Assembly (NCBI GenBank): GCA_964036045.1
Contig: OZ038385.1
Location: 60,111,919-60,175,918 of the forward strand
Length of the DNA stretch: 64,000 nucleotides
Source: Eutreptiella sp. 'Long Island Sound 2002'
Taxonomy: Eukaryota; Euglenozoa; Euglenophyceae; Eutreptiales; Eutreptiaceae
Reading direction: 5' to 3'
A model generated the notes under the pieces. The model was given only the letters and a program-made list of their open reading frames with translations, made no database searches and had not been told where the DNA came from. This document shows, piece after piece, positions 36,101-43,300 of this stretch. Made by a program: the position numbers and the translations under genes. Position 1 is the stretch's first letter, and each line of letters starts with the position of its first letter.

Positions 36101-36592
36101 AACAACAATGTTTGACTTTAATAGCAGCCACCAGGCTGGTGTTCTGCGCACTGGCAGGTGTTTTGTTTTCGCTCGCAACAATGTTTCATTGCCCCTGACA
36201 ATTCTCTACACAACGGATCACCCTGAAGTATCTCTATCATCAGCAACCTGTTGCATTGTCCAACAGATTACACTGCATTGCATTTCAAATTGAGTTGCTT
36301 GCTGCATAAACTGCAGGGCTTTTGTTCTTTGGTATGTCACATAATAGCTCATCAAATGTCCAGAAAATGGCAACTCCACCATATGTTTTCCATTTTCAGC
36401 GCACCAGGGGCGGCTCCAGTGATCCAGCCTACTGCAGGGTTCATGCCTCCTCCACCGGGAGGCAAAAAGGCACAGTTTCGCAACAAGCAGGCCGGTGCAG
36501 GACAAGCGCCACCTAGTGCAGGACAAATGGCACCAAGTGCACCAGCGACATCAGAAAAGAAGGATGACCTTGACAGCTTGTTGTTCAGCTGA
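5822..36592 (+). CDS. NECAP: NECAP-like adaptin-ear-binding coat-associated protein (7 exons, 244 aa)
   Basis: Rebuilt CDS: 5822-5907, 9090-9187, 10992-11102, 12085-12166, 31548-31650, 32616-32677, 36400-36592. The total is 735 nt, or 244 codons plus TGA. Every intron is GT-AG and phases agree at all six junctions. NECAP proteins (Pfam DUF1681/PHear fold) act in clathrin-mediated endocytosis by binding AP-2 and accessory factors at coated pits. Diagnostic stretches in order are HVFKIPPR (residues 16-23), AEDW..IWTG (30-39), VTDSSRYFVLRIEDGKG (about 82-98), FIGMGFEERSHAFDFNVAIS (about 102-121), SLKEGEKIRVDL (about 149-160) and MPPPPGGKK near 197-205. The SSRYFVLRI wording is plant-like. The length is close to animal and plant NECAPs (about 245-290 aa). 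Odd points: no C-terminal WxxF motif is seen (the end is DDLDSLLFS), and the introns total about 30 kb, the fourth alone being 19.4 kb and filled with repeats and a transposon. An additional small exon or alternative splice sites cannot be excluded. Confidence 0.93.
5908..9089 (+). other. NECAP intron 1 (3.2 kb)
   Basis: It begins GTATGC and ends CCATTACAG. No gene is recognised inside on either strand. A CA-rich run (ACACACACAGACACACGCACGC) lies near 8520-8550, and CAACCCTCA-type words near 8640-8720 resemble those at the left edge of the window. Confidence 0.75.
9090..9187 (+). CDS. NECAP: NECAP exon 2
   Basis: It is bounded by a TTACAG acceptor and a GTGTCT donor at 9188. It encodes AEDWQGHHIWTGICKVKAKG and then the acidic EVRLEDSIT stretch, equivalent to the RASDW...WTGRLRI and IKLED blocks of animal NECAP. 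Its phases match exons 1 and 3. Confidence 0.9.
9188..10991 (+). other. NECAP intron 2 (1.8 kb)
   Basis: It runs from GTGTCT to AACAACAG. I see no repeats of note and no gene. Confidence 0.75.
10992..11102 (+). CDS. NECAP: NECAP exon 3
   Basis: It encodes GEPFAVCPVN, a short linker and EPVTDSSRYFVLRIEDGK, the most conserved strand of the NECAP PHear domain. The acceptor is CAACAG, and the donor GTGTAG lies at 11103. An alternative GTAGTT donor two bases later would break phase. Confidence 0.92.
11103..12084 (+). other. NECAP intron 3 (1.0 kb)
   Basis: It is bounded by GTGTAG and CTGTTAG. It contains a poly-G run (about 12023-12032) and chance frames of about 100 codons with no domain. Confidence 0.75.
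12085..12166 (+). CDS. NECAP: NECAP exon 4
   Basis: It encodes HHAFIGMGFEERSHAFDFNV then AISDFK, matching the FIGxGFxxRxxAFDFNV signature of the family. The donor GTATGTG lies at 12167. Confidence 0.93.
15084..15144 (+). repeat. (CT)n microsatellite
   Basis: About 60 bp of almost pure CT dinucleotides with a single A interruption near 15134. It lies in NECAP intron 4 and gives spurious Ser-Leu and Arg-Glu repeat frames. Confidence 0.95.
17028..19406 (+). repeat. 43-bp minisatellite array, left part
   Basis: About 2.4 kb of tandem copies of a roughly 43-bp unit built around CTATCTATTCATGTGTGCCA, CCATCCGCAGTAGG and a CTTTTTCCC run. Sub-variants alternate (for example CATTTGCAG versus CATCCGCAG, GCCATCTGTTCATG). 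Between about 17640 and 18960 higher-order blocks of several units repeat as a set, showing block duplication. The unit lacks stops in several forward frames, so long false ORFs (up to 327 codons) arise. The array continues at 26383 after the transposon. Confidence 0.95.
19407..19429 (+). repeat. Left terminal inverted repeat
   Basis: 23 bp beginning CTTAGGCGTCAC, a perfect inverted match to 25914-25936. It is preceded by the CATGT target duplication at 19402-19406. Confidence 0.95.
19612..19912. repeat. Left subterminal cluster of five palindromes
   Basis: Copies of CTGGCCGAAATTTCGGCCAG start at 19612, 19683, 19753, 19824 (diverged: AAATCTCGACCAG) and 19893 (CTCGCC variant). Their starts are 71, 70, 71 and 69 bp apart, while the sequence between them is not repeated. 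They lie between the left TIR and gene A. Protein-binding sites for the transposase or promoter elements of gene A are reasonable inferences. Confidence 0.9.
19984..22194 (+). pseudogene. Gene A: putative transposase-like gene, interrupted
   Basis: A single plus-strand coding trail runs in one frame, with lesions: TGA at 20206-20208, an apparent frame slip near 20948-20954 (T run) compensated near 20997-21003 (G run), and TAG at 21850-21852. Translated pieces include KVGVLGQCNTKQDSIHH, CIWFDNLRRYRSGADPHSPD (Asp at 20431), CVPLLVDMKIHFALLKLCYG (Asp at 20827), YGVWHSYKY, CNWEGRGAGSG and VKTTAVALLFWSQWH. The tail is Pro-rich and then acidic (DSDQDIDCDADS), ending TGA. FDN and VDM could be two members of an acidic catalytic triad, but I cannot place the third. 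A transposase role is inferred from position and from being the larger conserved gene. Some breaks may be short introns or homopolymer sequencing errors rather than mutations. Confidence 0.6.
20551..20570 (+). other. Near-palindrome inside gene A coding sequence
   Basis: CTGGCCGAAATTGAGGCCAG matches the element's palindrome except for the bases just right of centre. It codes for Leu-Ala-Glu-Ile-Glu-Ala in gene A, so one half-site is kept within coding DNA. Confidence 0.7.
22287..22445. repeat. Intergenic cluster of three palindromes
   Basis: Copies start at 22287 (diverged, TGGGCGAAATTTCAGCCAG), 22358 and 22426, spaced 71 and 68 bp. They sit between the stop of gene A (22194) and the start of gene B (22565), as the left cluster sits before gene A. 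This suggests a role upstream of each gene. Confidence 0.88.
22565..25150 (+). CDS. Gene B: intact spliced transposon gene, 740 aa, unknown function
   Basis: CDS join 22565-22928, 23016-23119, 23181-23345, 23433-23733, 23862-25150, or 2223 nt ending TAA. The introns are 87, 61, 87 and 128 bp, all GT-AG and all needed to keep frame (the second and fourth change phase). Start: ATG giving MTEPGGVSQDMAVSPDGEP. An upstream in-frame ATG at 22499 would add a hydrophobic leader and is less likely. The N-terminal 60 residues are Gln/Ser-rich with a basic patch (KKPKAAPKKN). Residues about 107-140 (DYIQDLLFYKV, then RWVLLGGQHVYTAAQKHK) resemble a ParB-type box (GGQH followed by AAQ), which is suggestive only. 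The middle is globular. The last 110 residues are Ser/Pro/Ala/Gln-rich with KKKPK and end GLRKR, possible nuclear signals. I recognise no firm family. Because gene B is undamaged while gene A is broken, the copy may still supply gene B. Confidence 0.8.
22929..23015 (+). other. Gene B intron 1 (87 bp)
   Basis: GTATGTGTG to TTGCACAG. The length is divisible by three and the intron has no in-frame stop, so retention would add 29 residues. The exon join across ValThr-Pro-ThrArgTrp gives a smoother reading. It contains no palindrome. Confidence 0.65.
23120..23180 (+). other. Gene B intron 2 (61 bp)
   Basis: GTATTTGG to GGCTTGCAG. Splicing shifts the frame by one, joining the two open frames exactly at DWTL-AYIKSRP. 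Without it the upstream frame stops at 23257. Confidence 0.75.
23346..23432 (+). other. Gene B intron 3 (87 bp) carrying one palindrome
   Basis: GTGTGTTTCG to CTCCTGTGCAG. It contains an in-frame stop, so it must be removed. A full palindrome copy occupies 23383-23402, near the middle of the intron. Confidence 0.8.
23734..23861 (+). other. Gene B intron 4 (128 bp) carrying one palindrome
   Basis: GTATGTTTTGG to CCTGTCTGCAG. It is phase-changing, joining NNTR to ATLGTIEM. A full palindrome copy occupies 23781-23800. The preceding 12 bases (ATCGACCGAC) echo those before the intron 3 copy (GATCGAC). Confidence 0.8.
25190..25513. repeat. Right subterminal palindromes (three copies)
   Basis: Copies start at 25190, 25423 (left arm diverged, CCGACC) and 25494. 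The last two are 71 bp apart. They lie between the gene B stop and the right TIR. The last ends 423 bp from the element end, versus 205 bp on the left side. Confidence 0.88.
25914..25936 (-). repeat. Right terminal inverted repeat
   Basis: A perfect 23-bp inverted copy of 19407-19429, followed by the CATGT target duplication (25937-25941) and then by minisatellite sequence. Confidence 0.95.
25937..25969 (+). repeat. Single minisatellite unit between two insertions
   Basis: CATGTGTGCCACCATCAGCG and a GTAGGTCTTTTCCC tail form one 43-bp-type unit, linking the transposon to the next inserted block. Confidence 0.8.
25970..26387. mobile_element. Second insertion in the minisatellite, about 0.42 kb, non-coding
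   Basis: Non-satellite DNA interrupts the array. Its left edge (ACTGTGGGGCCGTCTCCTC) and the reverse complement of its right edge (CACGGGTGGGCCATCTCCTC) are similar, about 16 of 20 positions. It is flanked by CTTTTCCC on the left and CTTTTTCCC on the right, which would be an 8-9 bp target duplication, but the host repeat itself contains this word. Inside are C/G homopolymers and a SINE-like block (26091-26195). It may be a small non-autonomous TIR element or simply a SINE with flanking DNA. Confidence 0.4.
26091..26195 (-). repeat. tRNA-derived SINE-like repeat, copy 1
   Basis: On the minus strand it reads GGTGGCCTGAGGGGTTACT near its 5' part, like the A-box of tRNA-Ser/Leu (GTGGCCGAGTGGTTAAGG), followed by CAACAACGGAGGC and a GGTTGTAGGCACCC region where a degraded B-box would sit. 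The same block recurs at 34487-34595, so it is a dispersed repeat. No polymerase III terminator is obvious. Confidence 0.45.
26383..27260 (+). repeat. 43-bp minisatellite array, right part
   Basis: About 20 further copies of the unit seen at 17028-19406, in the same orientation. Variants rich in CAGTAAGGCTTTATCCC dominate here, unlike the left part, so the two halves have partly homogenised separately. The end merges into unique sequence near 27260. Confidence 0.93.
27594..29480 (-). pseudogene. Q-rich / acidic / coiled-coil protein gene, interrupted, antisense in NECAP intron 4
   Basis: One minus-strand frame runs from 29480 to 28029. It holds a Gln-rich segment with QGEGQQPVQQ-type repeats, a Gly-Asp-Gly-Asp then Glu-rich acidic block, EHLGWHGNKVIDDDNTYW, a coiled coil (about 28640-28440; EERVWELEERVRKAWQKKKG) and RVLIVDPEGSKAAQTLQQDL. 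It is broken by TAG at 29274-29276 and 28821-28823 and ends TGA at 28029. A further frame (EAAEIVQGTLQWMRDSLPVM, about 27890-27985) and a terminal piece (EFVVRTLGVRGMRDYV, ending TGA at 27594) continue it through an intron or frameshift at a C/A run. I recognise no family. The acidic and Gln-rich composition suggests a nuclear or regulatory protein, or a gag-like transposon protein, but this is not shown. Confidence 0.5.
29484..29640 (+). repeat. Direct repeat flanking a satellite, left copy
   Basis: About 157 bp starting CTAGTCCAGTTGTGATGCCC and ending TCCCAATATTCAATCCTAG. It is highly similar to 30758-30913. Both copies flank the 161-bp satellite. Confidence 0.85.
29936..30757 (+). repeat. 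161-bp satellite, about five copies
   Basis: Tandem units of about 161 bp share GAGCCCATTTTGAGCCCATT, AAAATGCCTTGAAAATGGG, a GCGACCAAAAATGGGTCAAA segment and ACCATTTGGGGTGCACAAAC. Successive unit landmarks lie near 30155, 30316, 30478 and 30640. The first and last units are the most diverged. All four minus-strand frames of about 85 codons here are artefacts of the repeat. Confidence 0.9.
30758..30913 (+). repeat. Direct repeat flanking a satellite, right copy
   Basis: It matches 29484-29640, with one replaced segment in the middle (GTCATTTCAGTCTTCTAGAC versus TTTTTGTTGAACTCTCACT). Confidence 0.85.
30920..31547 (+). other. End of NECAP intron 4, no gene
   Basis: It contains C-rich then G-rich homopolymer runs (31020-31090) that could fold back on each other. 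A normal intron 3' end follows, with TTGTTGTTGCCAG at 31535-31547. No coding feature is recognised. Confidence 0.6.
31548..31650 (+). CDS. NECAP: NECAP exon 5
   Basis: It encodes QVKRQAEVSQGSQIIVASNT and then DYSLKEGEKIRVDL, equivalent to the (K/R)LKEGETIRIN block that closes the NECAP domain. The phase with exon 4 (AG + T) is correct. The donor GTATGG lies at 31651. Confidence 0.9.
31651..32615 (+). other. NECAP intron 5 (965 bp)
   Basis: Bounded by GTATGG and GAATGCAG. It contains G-rich runs (32095-32175). Chance frames of over 100 codons lack domains. Confidence 0.75.
32616..32677 (+). CDS. NECAP: NECAP exon 6
   Basis: A short basic exon encoding KGKNKTETKGPSEFSKQMGI, in the low-conservation linker after the PHear domain. 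The donor GTAAGTG lies at 32678, and the phase fits exon 7 (AG + C). Confidence 0.8.
32955..33395 (+). repeat. Degenerate AGCTGGGGTGTGGTGAAG repeats
   Basis: About 440 bp of irregular units built on GCTGGGGT(T/G)TGGTGAAGAAGG and GGTTTCCAGCTGGG, with unit lengths varying between about 20 and 45 bp. The region is strongly depleted in C on this strand. Confidence 0.8.
33805..34080 (+). repeat. About 103-bp tandem repeat, 2.5 copies
   Basis: Units contain GTAGCACCTCCGCCC, GTGGGCCCCCGAGAAGG, AGTAGCCATTTGTGATTTTG and CCCCTTTGATGGGGACCCCC. Landmarks lie at 33811, 33914 and 34047. A diverged relative lies near 38865-38925 (GTAGCCACTTCCAATTTTGT, CCCCCGAGACGGCAAGGGTG), so the family is dispersed. Confidence 0.8.
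34265..34400 (+). repeat. About 63-bp tandem duplication
   Basis: Two and a bit copies of a unit containing TCGAAACGACCG, GTGGGA, CACCCCATGAAGCGGTG and CCGAAACGCGAAAC. Confidence 0.85.
34487..34595 (-). repeat. tRNA-derived SINE-like repeat, copy 2
   Basis: The minus strand reads CGGTGGCCCAAGGGGTTAGC then CAACAACGGAGGCCTCCACT, closely matching the copy at 26091-26195 and retaining a tRNA-Ser/Leu-like A-box. A C/G homopolymer (about 34476-34487) borders its 3' side. Confidence 0.45.
36400..36592 (+). CDS. NECAP: NECAP exon 7 (stop codon)
   Basis: It encodes APGAAPVIQPTAGFMPPPPG, then GKKAQFRNKQ, an Ala/Pro/Gln-rich tail and SEKKDDLDSLLFS, followed by TGA at 36590-36592. The PPPPGGK block is shared with other NECAPs. 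The acidic DLDSLL end is a typical accessory-protein motif, but no WxxF is seen. Confidence 0.88.
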
Positions 36593-37196
36593 TTTTTGCT
36601 GTGCGGGTATGTCTGTGCTTTTTGGTATGTGTATGCTGAGTGTGCCAATTTGAGGCCGCCCCGCAGTTTCGCTGCAATTAATGTAAGTGAACACTCAGAG
36701 GGGGTGTGTTTGAGCCCTCAAAGGACCGGGGGTGGGGTGAAGGGGTCCTGAGGATGCAGCTCATATGCCACAACACTTCTTTCCCAACTTTAAGCTTCGT
36801 TGTGCTAAATTTTGTCTGATATTGCTTGCGCCAAATGTCTGCACAGTGCCATTATTCATCCTCATTTGATGGTTATCAAACCAACAATGCGGGGGTATGG
36901 AGAGAGGGGGCTCTTATGCTGGGGCCTTTATCAAAGGGCAGTCTGAGGACTGGTGATGTCTCAATTGCTTGGCGGAATTTCTTCAAAAAATTAGGTTAGT
37001 TCTCCACAGAACTGCATTCGCTGACCCCGGCATCATTGGTACTCTCAACAGAAATGCATTCAGTGACACGGGTGGCTCATCTTCCACATGATGTACCCGA
37101 AAATGATCAGTGTGTTGTGGGGATCATTTCGAGGACATGTAATGTGTTGGGGTGCTATGTACCATTTACCATGCACCATGTACTATTGAACCCCCC
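36593..37196 (+). other. NECAP 3' flank
   Basis: Contains TGTAA at about 36682-36686, the polyadenylation word common in green algae, 90 bp after the stop. That is a plausible but unproven 3' end. No other feature is recognised. Confidence 0.35.
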
Positions 37197-37885
37197 CCCC
37201 CCCCCCCAAGGCCCCACCACAGTGCCTTGGTGGAACGAACACCCACGGCAGAGACCAACCCCCATACAGCCAGCGGAAGCATGCCCTCAGCCCCCAGACC
37301 GTACTTCGCAGCCGGGTGCCACAGCGCGGCCCGGAGCAGGCTTTTGAGCCCTGCACGGGCTGAGCCGCCCTGCCCCCAGATCACAATGCTGGACCAGTCC
37401 CAGCCCCACACCTCCCTCTTGGCCACACTGATTCCATCACACCCACACCAACCCAACGGGCGGTAAACCACTCCCCCCTCACCAGCCCCCACCGTAAGGC
37501 CTTGGTAGGACAACCACCACTCCACCGCGCTGCCGAAGCGCCTCCGCCTTGGCAGGACAAACACCCATTGAAAACACTGCCTAGGTCCCACTGCAGCGTC
37601 TTGGTAGGGCACACACCCGCTGCAGCGTGCCACTTAGGCACCACAGCAGGGCCTTTGTGGAACACACGCCCGCTGCAGTGCACTGCCTAGGCCCCACCGC
37701 GAGGCCTTGGTAGGACAAACACCCACTGCAACACAATGCCTGGCCACACCGCAGGGCGCTGATAGGACAGACGCCTGCTGCAATGCACTGCCTAGGCCCC
37801 ACAGCAGGGCCTCGGTAGGACAAACCCCCACCACACAGCACTGCCCAGGCCCCGCAGTAGGGCCTCGATAGGAGAAATACCCCGT
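37197..37885 (+). repeat. About 59-bp GC-rich tandem repeat
   Basis: About 10 diverged copies sharing GCAGGGCCTTGGTAGGACAA, ACACCCACTGCA and GCACTGCCTAGGCCCCAC. Long frames on both strands in this interval come from the repeat. Confidence 0.85.
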
Positions 37886-39299
37886 GCTCACTGCATGGGC
37901 AGGTGTCCCTGAAACAGCTAGCAAAATGCCTGAACATGTTGCGCACAATTGATGGGTAACACTTGGATCTGAACCTCTGGCCCTATGTAACATTTCCCAC
38001 ATCTGTGGTGCTGAGCACACTCCAAACTTCACTGTCTTGGCAAAGAATTTGTGTGGAGCATGCTGGTACCAGCATGGGAGGGACACCAAGGGGCAGAAGC
38101 AGCACTTATGAGCACCGGGACAACTGTCCCACCCATGCAGTAGCAATAATTTCCCCCCAGCTGTTAGGTAGTCCAACCGGCTGCCCACCTCTCACAGTTT
38201 TTGAACACACCCGCTTTACCCTCCAACCCAGTTGGTTGGCAACCAACCCACCCACCCATCCGCGAGTGGAGGATTCCCTTCTAGAAAGGCGAATCAAACG
38301 GCATTTCAGCCTTTATGGCACCCACCCCTCCCTAGCCCCTGAGTTGGTTTGACATGAGAGAGCCCTTAAGGGGGTGTGGGGGCGGATCCAGAATCCTCAC
38401 CCCCCACCCCCATGCCCCTGGCAAACATTGGATACTTGAGGCCATGCTATGGCTCACATTGCTTAGGGAGAAAGCCGGAAAAACAATATTGGCTGAACTC
38501 ACAAAATCGTGTCAAAGAGGGTTGTGAGATCAAGCACAGGTGTGAGCAACACAAAGCCCCCCATTTTGGGGGTTTTTACGTAGCATACCCCAATGGGTCT
38601 CAAATGCTTAACCCCTTATAAAAGCATCATTTGGGGAGACAAAATTATCCCCCAATGAAATTGTAGATTTTGAGCCCTCCACCCCTGGCACCTTGGTGGG
38701 CAAAATGCGGTCGGCCTATGAGGACGCTTTTCTTGTGGTGCGCCCTACAACATGTAGTTTGGAAACCTATTTGATTGTGGAATATTGCAGTTTCTCCATT
38801 TTTGACCAAAAAACTATGGTTGTGTAGCCATGTTGATTTCTGCCCACTATTGGGACCCTAAGAAGGGTTATGTAGCCACTTCCAATTTTGTCTGGACCCC
38901 CGAGACGGCAAGGGTGATGTAGCCATGTAAGGTGCACTCTGACCTAGCCTTGCAAGCAAAGGGTCACAGTCCAACCTCCAATTGGAGGTATTTGTCTTAA
39001 TGGGACGCTGTGACCTAGCCCTACGAGCGAAGGGTCACCGTCCGACCTCCAACCGTGGTATGACCAAGTACCTACTTAGCTATTGTGTAACATGTTGTTG
39101 CCTCGTCCAAGGGGTACAGGGAAAGAAGTATTATTAGTAGCTCTGCTACTTTTAACCGAGGGTGTAACACCCCTCCTCCTTCACCAAAGTAGAAGGGTGA
39201 AGTTCTCGTCCATGCTTTTGAACGTTGAACTAGGGCCGTAGTCTTCACATTTATGGAGTGATGGTGTCAAAAAATCAACGTGCACTGTCTCTTAGTCAT
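37886..39299. other. Intergenic, no gene recognised
   Basis: It holds a diverged relative of the 103-bp repeat (38865-38925) and a local duplication around 38935-39060 (GACCTAGCCTTGCAAGC / GACCTAGCCCTACGAGC, each followed by AAGGGTCAC and CCGACCTCCAA). Confidence 0.5.
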
Positions 39300-40395
39300 G
39301 ATGTTTGTTTCCTCAACAATCTGCAATAAAAGAGGTTTTTGTAGCCTTGTGGCACCTGCAGTGCATGGAAAGCATTCTAAATAGCCCCCACTGTGTGTTG
39401 ATTTTGACCCCGGTCCTAGTCAACATTTTTCTTTCATGTGGACCCTCTAACCAATGGCAAAAGTCCTGGGTCCCATCTTCAAGTGACCCCGGCCGGCCCC
39501 ACTATGGGGTCCCACTAGTGAGGGCGTAGCCATTTCCGAGCCGACATGGGTTTGCTGAATAATTGTGATTTTGGGCTGACCCAGATGACCCCAAGGACCC
39601 TTGGGCTGTTGTTGGGTGATCATCTAGTGACAGTGGGAGGAGATATAAAATCATGACTAGCCATGTAGCACCAAGTAGGCCCTCCTAGTGGTACTTATTG
39701 GCCCCCCAAATCACCTTTTTGGGCTTGTGGTGGGAAAAGCTCGGCTGGCCACTGCATGTCGATTCGTACCCTGGTCCAATTCAATTTTCTTCTTCTACAT
39801 GGACCCCCTAACCAATGGCTGAGGTCCCAGGTCACATTTACAGGTACCCCTGGTCAAGCCCCTAGCAGTGAGGGTGTAACCATTTTCTTGCCGGCATGGG
39901 TTGGCTGAAAAATGATGATTCCCGGTTTGACTCCCGATGACCCCCAAAGACCCTTGGGCTGTTGTTGGGTTATCAATTGGCATCAATGGGAGTCCATATA
40001 AATACATGGGGAGCCATGTAGCACCATCTAGGCCCTCCTAGCTGAGCTTATTGGCCTTGGAAAGTGCTGTTTTAGGGCTATCTGCAGCGTGGCGTGTGAG
40101 ACTTGGTCGGCATCTATCTAGCCTGTCTGTCTAGCCTGTGTGTCAATTCGGACCCATTCCCATTCAAAATTTTTCTTCTATATGGACCCCCTAAGCAGTG
40201 GATCAGGTCCCGGGTCCTATCTCTAGGTACCCCAGTTGGTCCCCCTATGGGGCCCCAACAGTGAGGACGTCGCCGTCTTTAGGCCGGCATGGGGTCGTTG
40301 AAAACTCACGATTTCGGGGTGACCCCTGAAAATCCCCAGGGACCCTTGGGCCGATGTTGGGTGTTCATTTGGTGACATTGGGAGTACGTACAAAT
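39300..40395 (+). repeat. About 370-bp tandem repeat, three diverged copies
   Basis: Landmarks GTGGACCCTCTAACCAATGG (39437), ATGGACCCCCTAACCAATGG (about 39802) and ATGGACCCCCTAAGCAGTGG (about 40180) are each followed by GTCC(C/T)GGGTC, GAGGGCGTAGCC-like, GGACCCTTGGGC and GTTGGGTGATCAT-like blocks. The spacing is about 365-378 bp. No coding content is seen. Confidence 0.85.
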
Positions 40396-43300
40396 TTCTC
40401 TAGAGCAATTTCAGCCTTGGCATCACCTGCCTCTTTTCGAGGTGCATTGCTGAAGGCGATACAATTTCTTGCAGAAAATGCTGAGCATTGGAGCATTCAA
40501 ATATCAAGTAAAGCTCATATGATGCCAAGAGTCTTGTCTGCAACAACAACCTCGTTTTTGGTACATGAAGGGAGTGGTTGCACCTTGGCTTTTTTGGGCT
40601 TGGGCATGTCAATATGCAACATTGATGCAGAATTGTGCACTATTGACCGCATTAATAATATATTTGGCCCAGCCCTTGTGGTCATGCTTCAGAAAATATA
40701 TCAAGCGTTGCAATGCATTGGAAAGCAGGATGGAAATGCATGCCCCATCAATGCTCACGTAGGGCACAATGTAGAACGTTAGTGGGCCCATGAACAATTT
40801 ATTGACCAGCATTGTCACTGCATCAATCCGTTTCTGTTGCCTCATATGCCAGCAACCGGCGAAAAGCATAAGTTACAGGAAGTGATTTTTATTTCCACAA
40901 GGCCCAGCAATTACACAAGACTTGAGGATCCAACACAGACAGCAGGTAATTGGATACGGGTTGGAGTGGGGAGGACATTGCAAACTCCTCTTCACATCAT
41001 GCATACCGATAAGTGGGATGTGTGGAATGGTGGTTGGCATTTTTTTGGGGGGGGGGATATGTAGCAAGTGTGGGCGGACATACACACTGTTGTGCTGTTC
41101 TACCCAGGTACCTTGCACTTCTATTTAGTCGCAATGTCCCTCTTGTGCTGGATCCGGCAACAGGGGCGTTCCGTAAAGGTTCAAGATTTTTGCTTAGCTA
41201 GGAACTAGGTAGTCGCAAGCACTGCATACTCTGGTTTTTCTGAAAATAGCTGCTTATTGCTTTTTTTTTTTTTTTTCAATTTTCCAAAAAAAAAGTTTTC
41301 AAAAATAATTTCTGGCAAAACATCCAGTGAAACCAAAAATCGACCCTGAAACACCAGTCTGTGTCTTTTGAGCCCGGCTGTGCACAATGATGTTCCCAAG
41401 ATTTTTAGTTTTATGAGAATGCATGTTGGTACAAGCAAAAATCCTGGGCAGTGGTGTAACCCACTAAGGACAAATGTGAAACAGTGTTTTCCATGAGGGA
41501 TTGATCTGTTGATATGTCAATATCAGAACCCCCCCCCCCCCCTGTATCAGCGACTGATTTTCCGCCAGTTTCGTTGATTTGGTCTGCAGATGCGTTGGGA
41601 TTCTGGATTTCACCAATACCTACCGCTGATACATAGGGATTTCGAGGGCACAGCTTGTGATTTGTGCGTTCGCTCTGCAATCCCCTTTGCGTGTACAGCA
41701 GCTTCTGCGATGGGAGATTCCTCTGCTGTAGTGCCTTCTGCTGCAGATTCTTCTATTGTAGTGTACTCTGGCTCACAATCTGCTCCTGTAGTGTCACACA
41801 CGTTACACACACAGCAGCAGTGGAGCCCGGCACCATACAACTAGATGCCTGGGGGAAAGCTGAGAAACCTTGTCGGCCTGAGAGTGTGAACACGTTCACT
41901 CACAGCCAAGGCTGACAAATATGGCAAGATTGGGCGAAATGACGACAAAGGTGTCATGTATTGTCGCCCATGCGGTAAAAAGGTCGACCACTCACGCGAG
42001 GAGTTGACAAAGCATGTTTCTGTCTCATCTTTCAGGTCTTCATGACATTGCATGTTCCAAACATATTGAAGCCAGTGCAAAATTCCTGCTTGCTCCCAGC
42101 CATGAGCAGAAGGCAGTGCCATGGGGTGTGACCAGGGTGGTCAAAGCATTTGGTAACAGTGGGATGAATGTGTATTTTCCAACCCCTGCCAAAATAAATA
42201 TGCACCAAAAAAAACCACAGTGGCACCTTCATCGTTCCCCAGTTGCAACGGTGATCTATTTGTTGCTGTATAGAGCCTGGTTTTCAATTGGTTTTCAACA
42301 GTTTTTTCCTGGGGGATGGCGACAATGGTGTGGGCCATGAAAATTTATCTTTTGGAATTTGAACCCAGGAATCTGCATTTTTGGGGCCGTAGACCATCAG
42401 GGACTGACCTCTGAGTTACCACCCATCTCTGAGGAACTGGAGTCCAACTGTGACATACAGACCAGGGGTCAATTTTTTTATTTGAAAATTTCAACATGGG
42501 TTTGCAAATGGGCCTGCATGCATAAGAATGAGAAAAAGTATTTTTTTGAAGCCACTTGGCTAAGTGTGGACAACAGGCATATTTTTTTGTAAAAATTAAA
42601 GGTTTTGACCGATGCGTTCGCCAATATATTGGGATTTCTTTACTGATTGGGGGGGGTATTATCAGTTTGTGTTTGTGAATCTGTGAGGTTGCTTGAGAGT
42701 GCTTGTGGCATTCCTTTGTTTCAACGCTGTGATCTCTGCTGCAACAAAGAATTGAACGCCTGATCATTGCTTCTTCAGTGTACGATGTTGTACAAGAATA
42801 CAGCTCTGCTGTACAAGCTTGTAAGAGGAAACCAGAGGTTCTGCTCGTCAACAGACGGAACATAATGATTCTGATTTCTAACACCAGAGCAAGGCCACAA
42901 GGACGATGGCCGGCATGTTGTGCCAACAAATTTTCCTGTCCCTGCAATTTTCTGGAAAAATTGCACCCTCTGACCCTCTAACCCATACATATTGATTTGT
43001 AATTAAGCCAACCTTTTATTTGTTGATTTTTTTTTTTGAGCTGTTGAATTTGGGATTGAATTCAGATGTCTGCTCTTGGTTGTTTTCATGGTTGCATTAC
43101 TTTATAATTCAGTGGTTGGTCAATGGTGACAGCCTTGTCTTCTTGGTTCAGCAAGGAGGTGTTGTGGGTTGCTTGACACTTTGGGGATTTATCTGCTCAT
43201 TTGCTGCAGGATGTTGAAATTCAAATTGGCTCCGATTGCCAGGAAATCACAAGAATCCCAGGGAAGCAGTGGGACGAGTCAGATCTGCTAGCAATTGACT

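Larger units (their letters stand above)
32678..36399 (+). other. NECAP intron 6 (3.7 kb), repeat-rich
   Basis: It begins GTAAGTG and ends CCATTTTCAG. It contains a GGGGTGTGGT-type degenerate array, a 103-bp repeat, a 63-bp repeat and a SINE copy (listed separately). No gene is recognised in 34600-36399. Confidence 0.75.
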
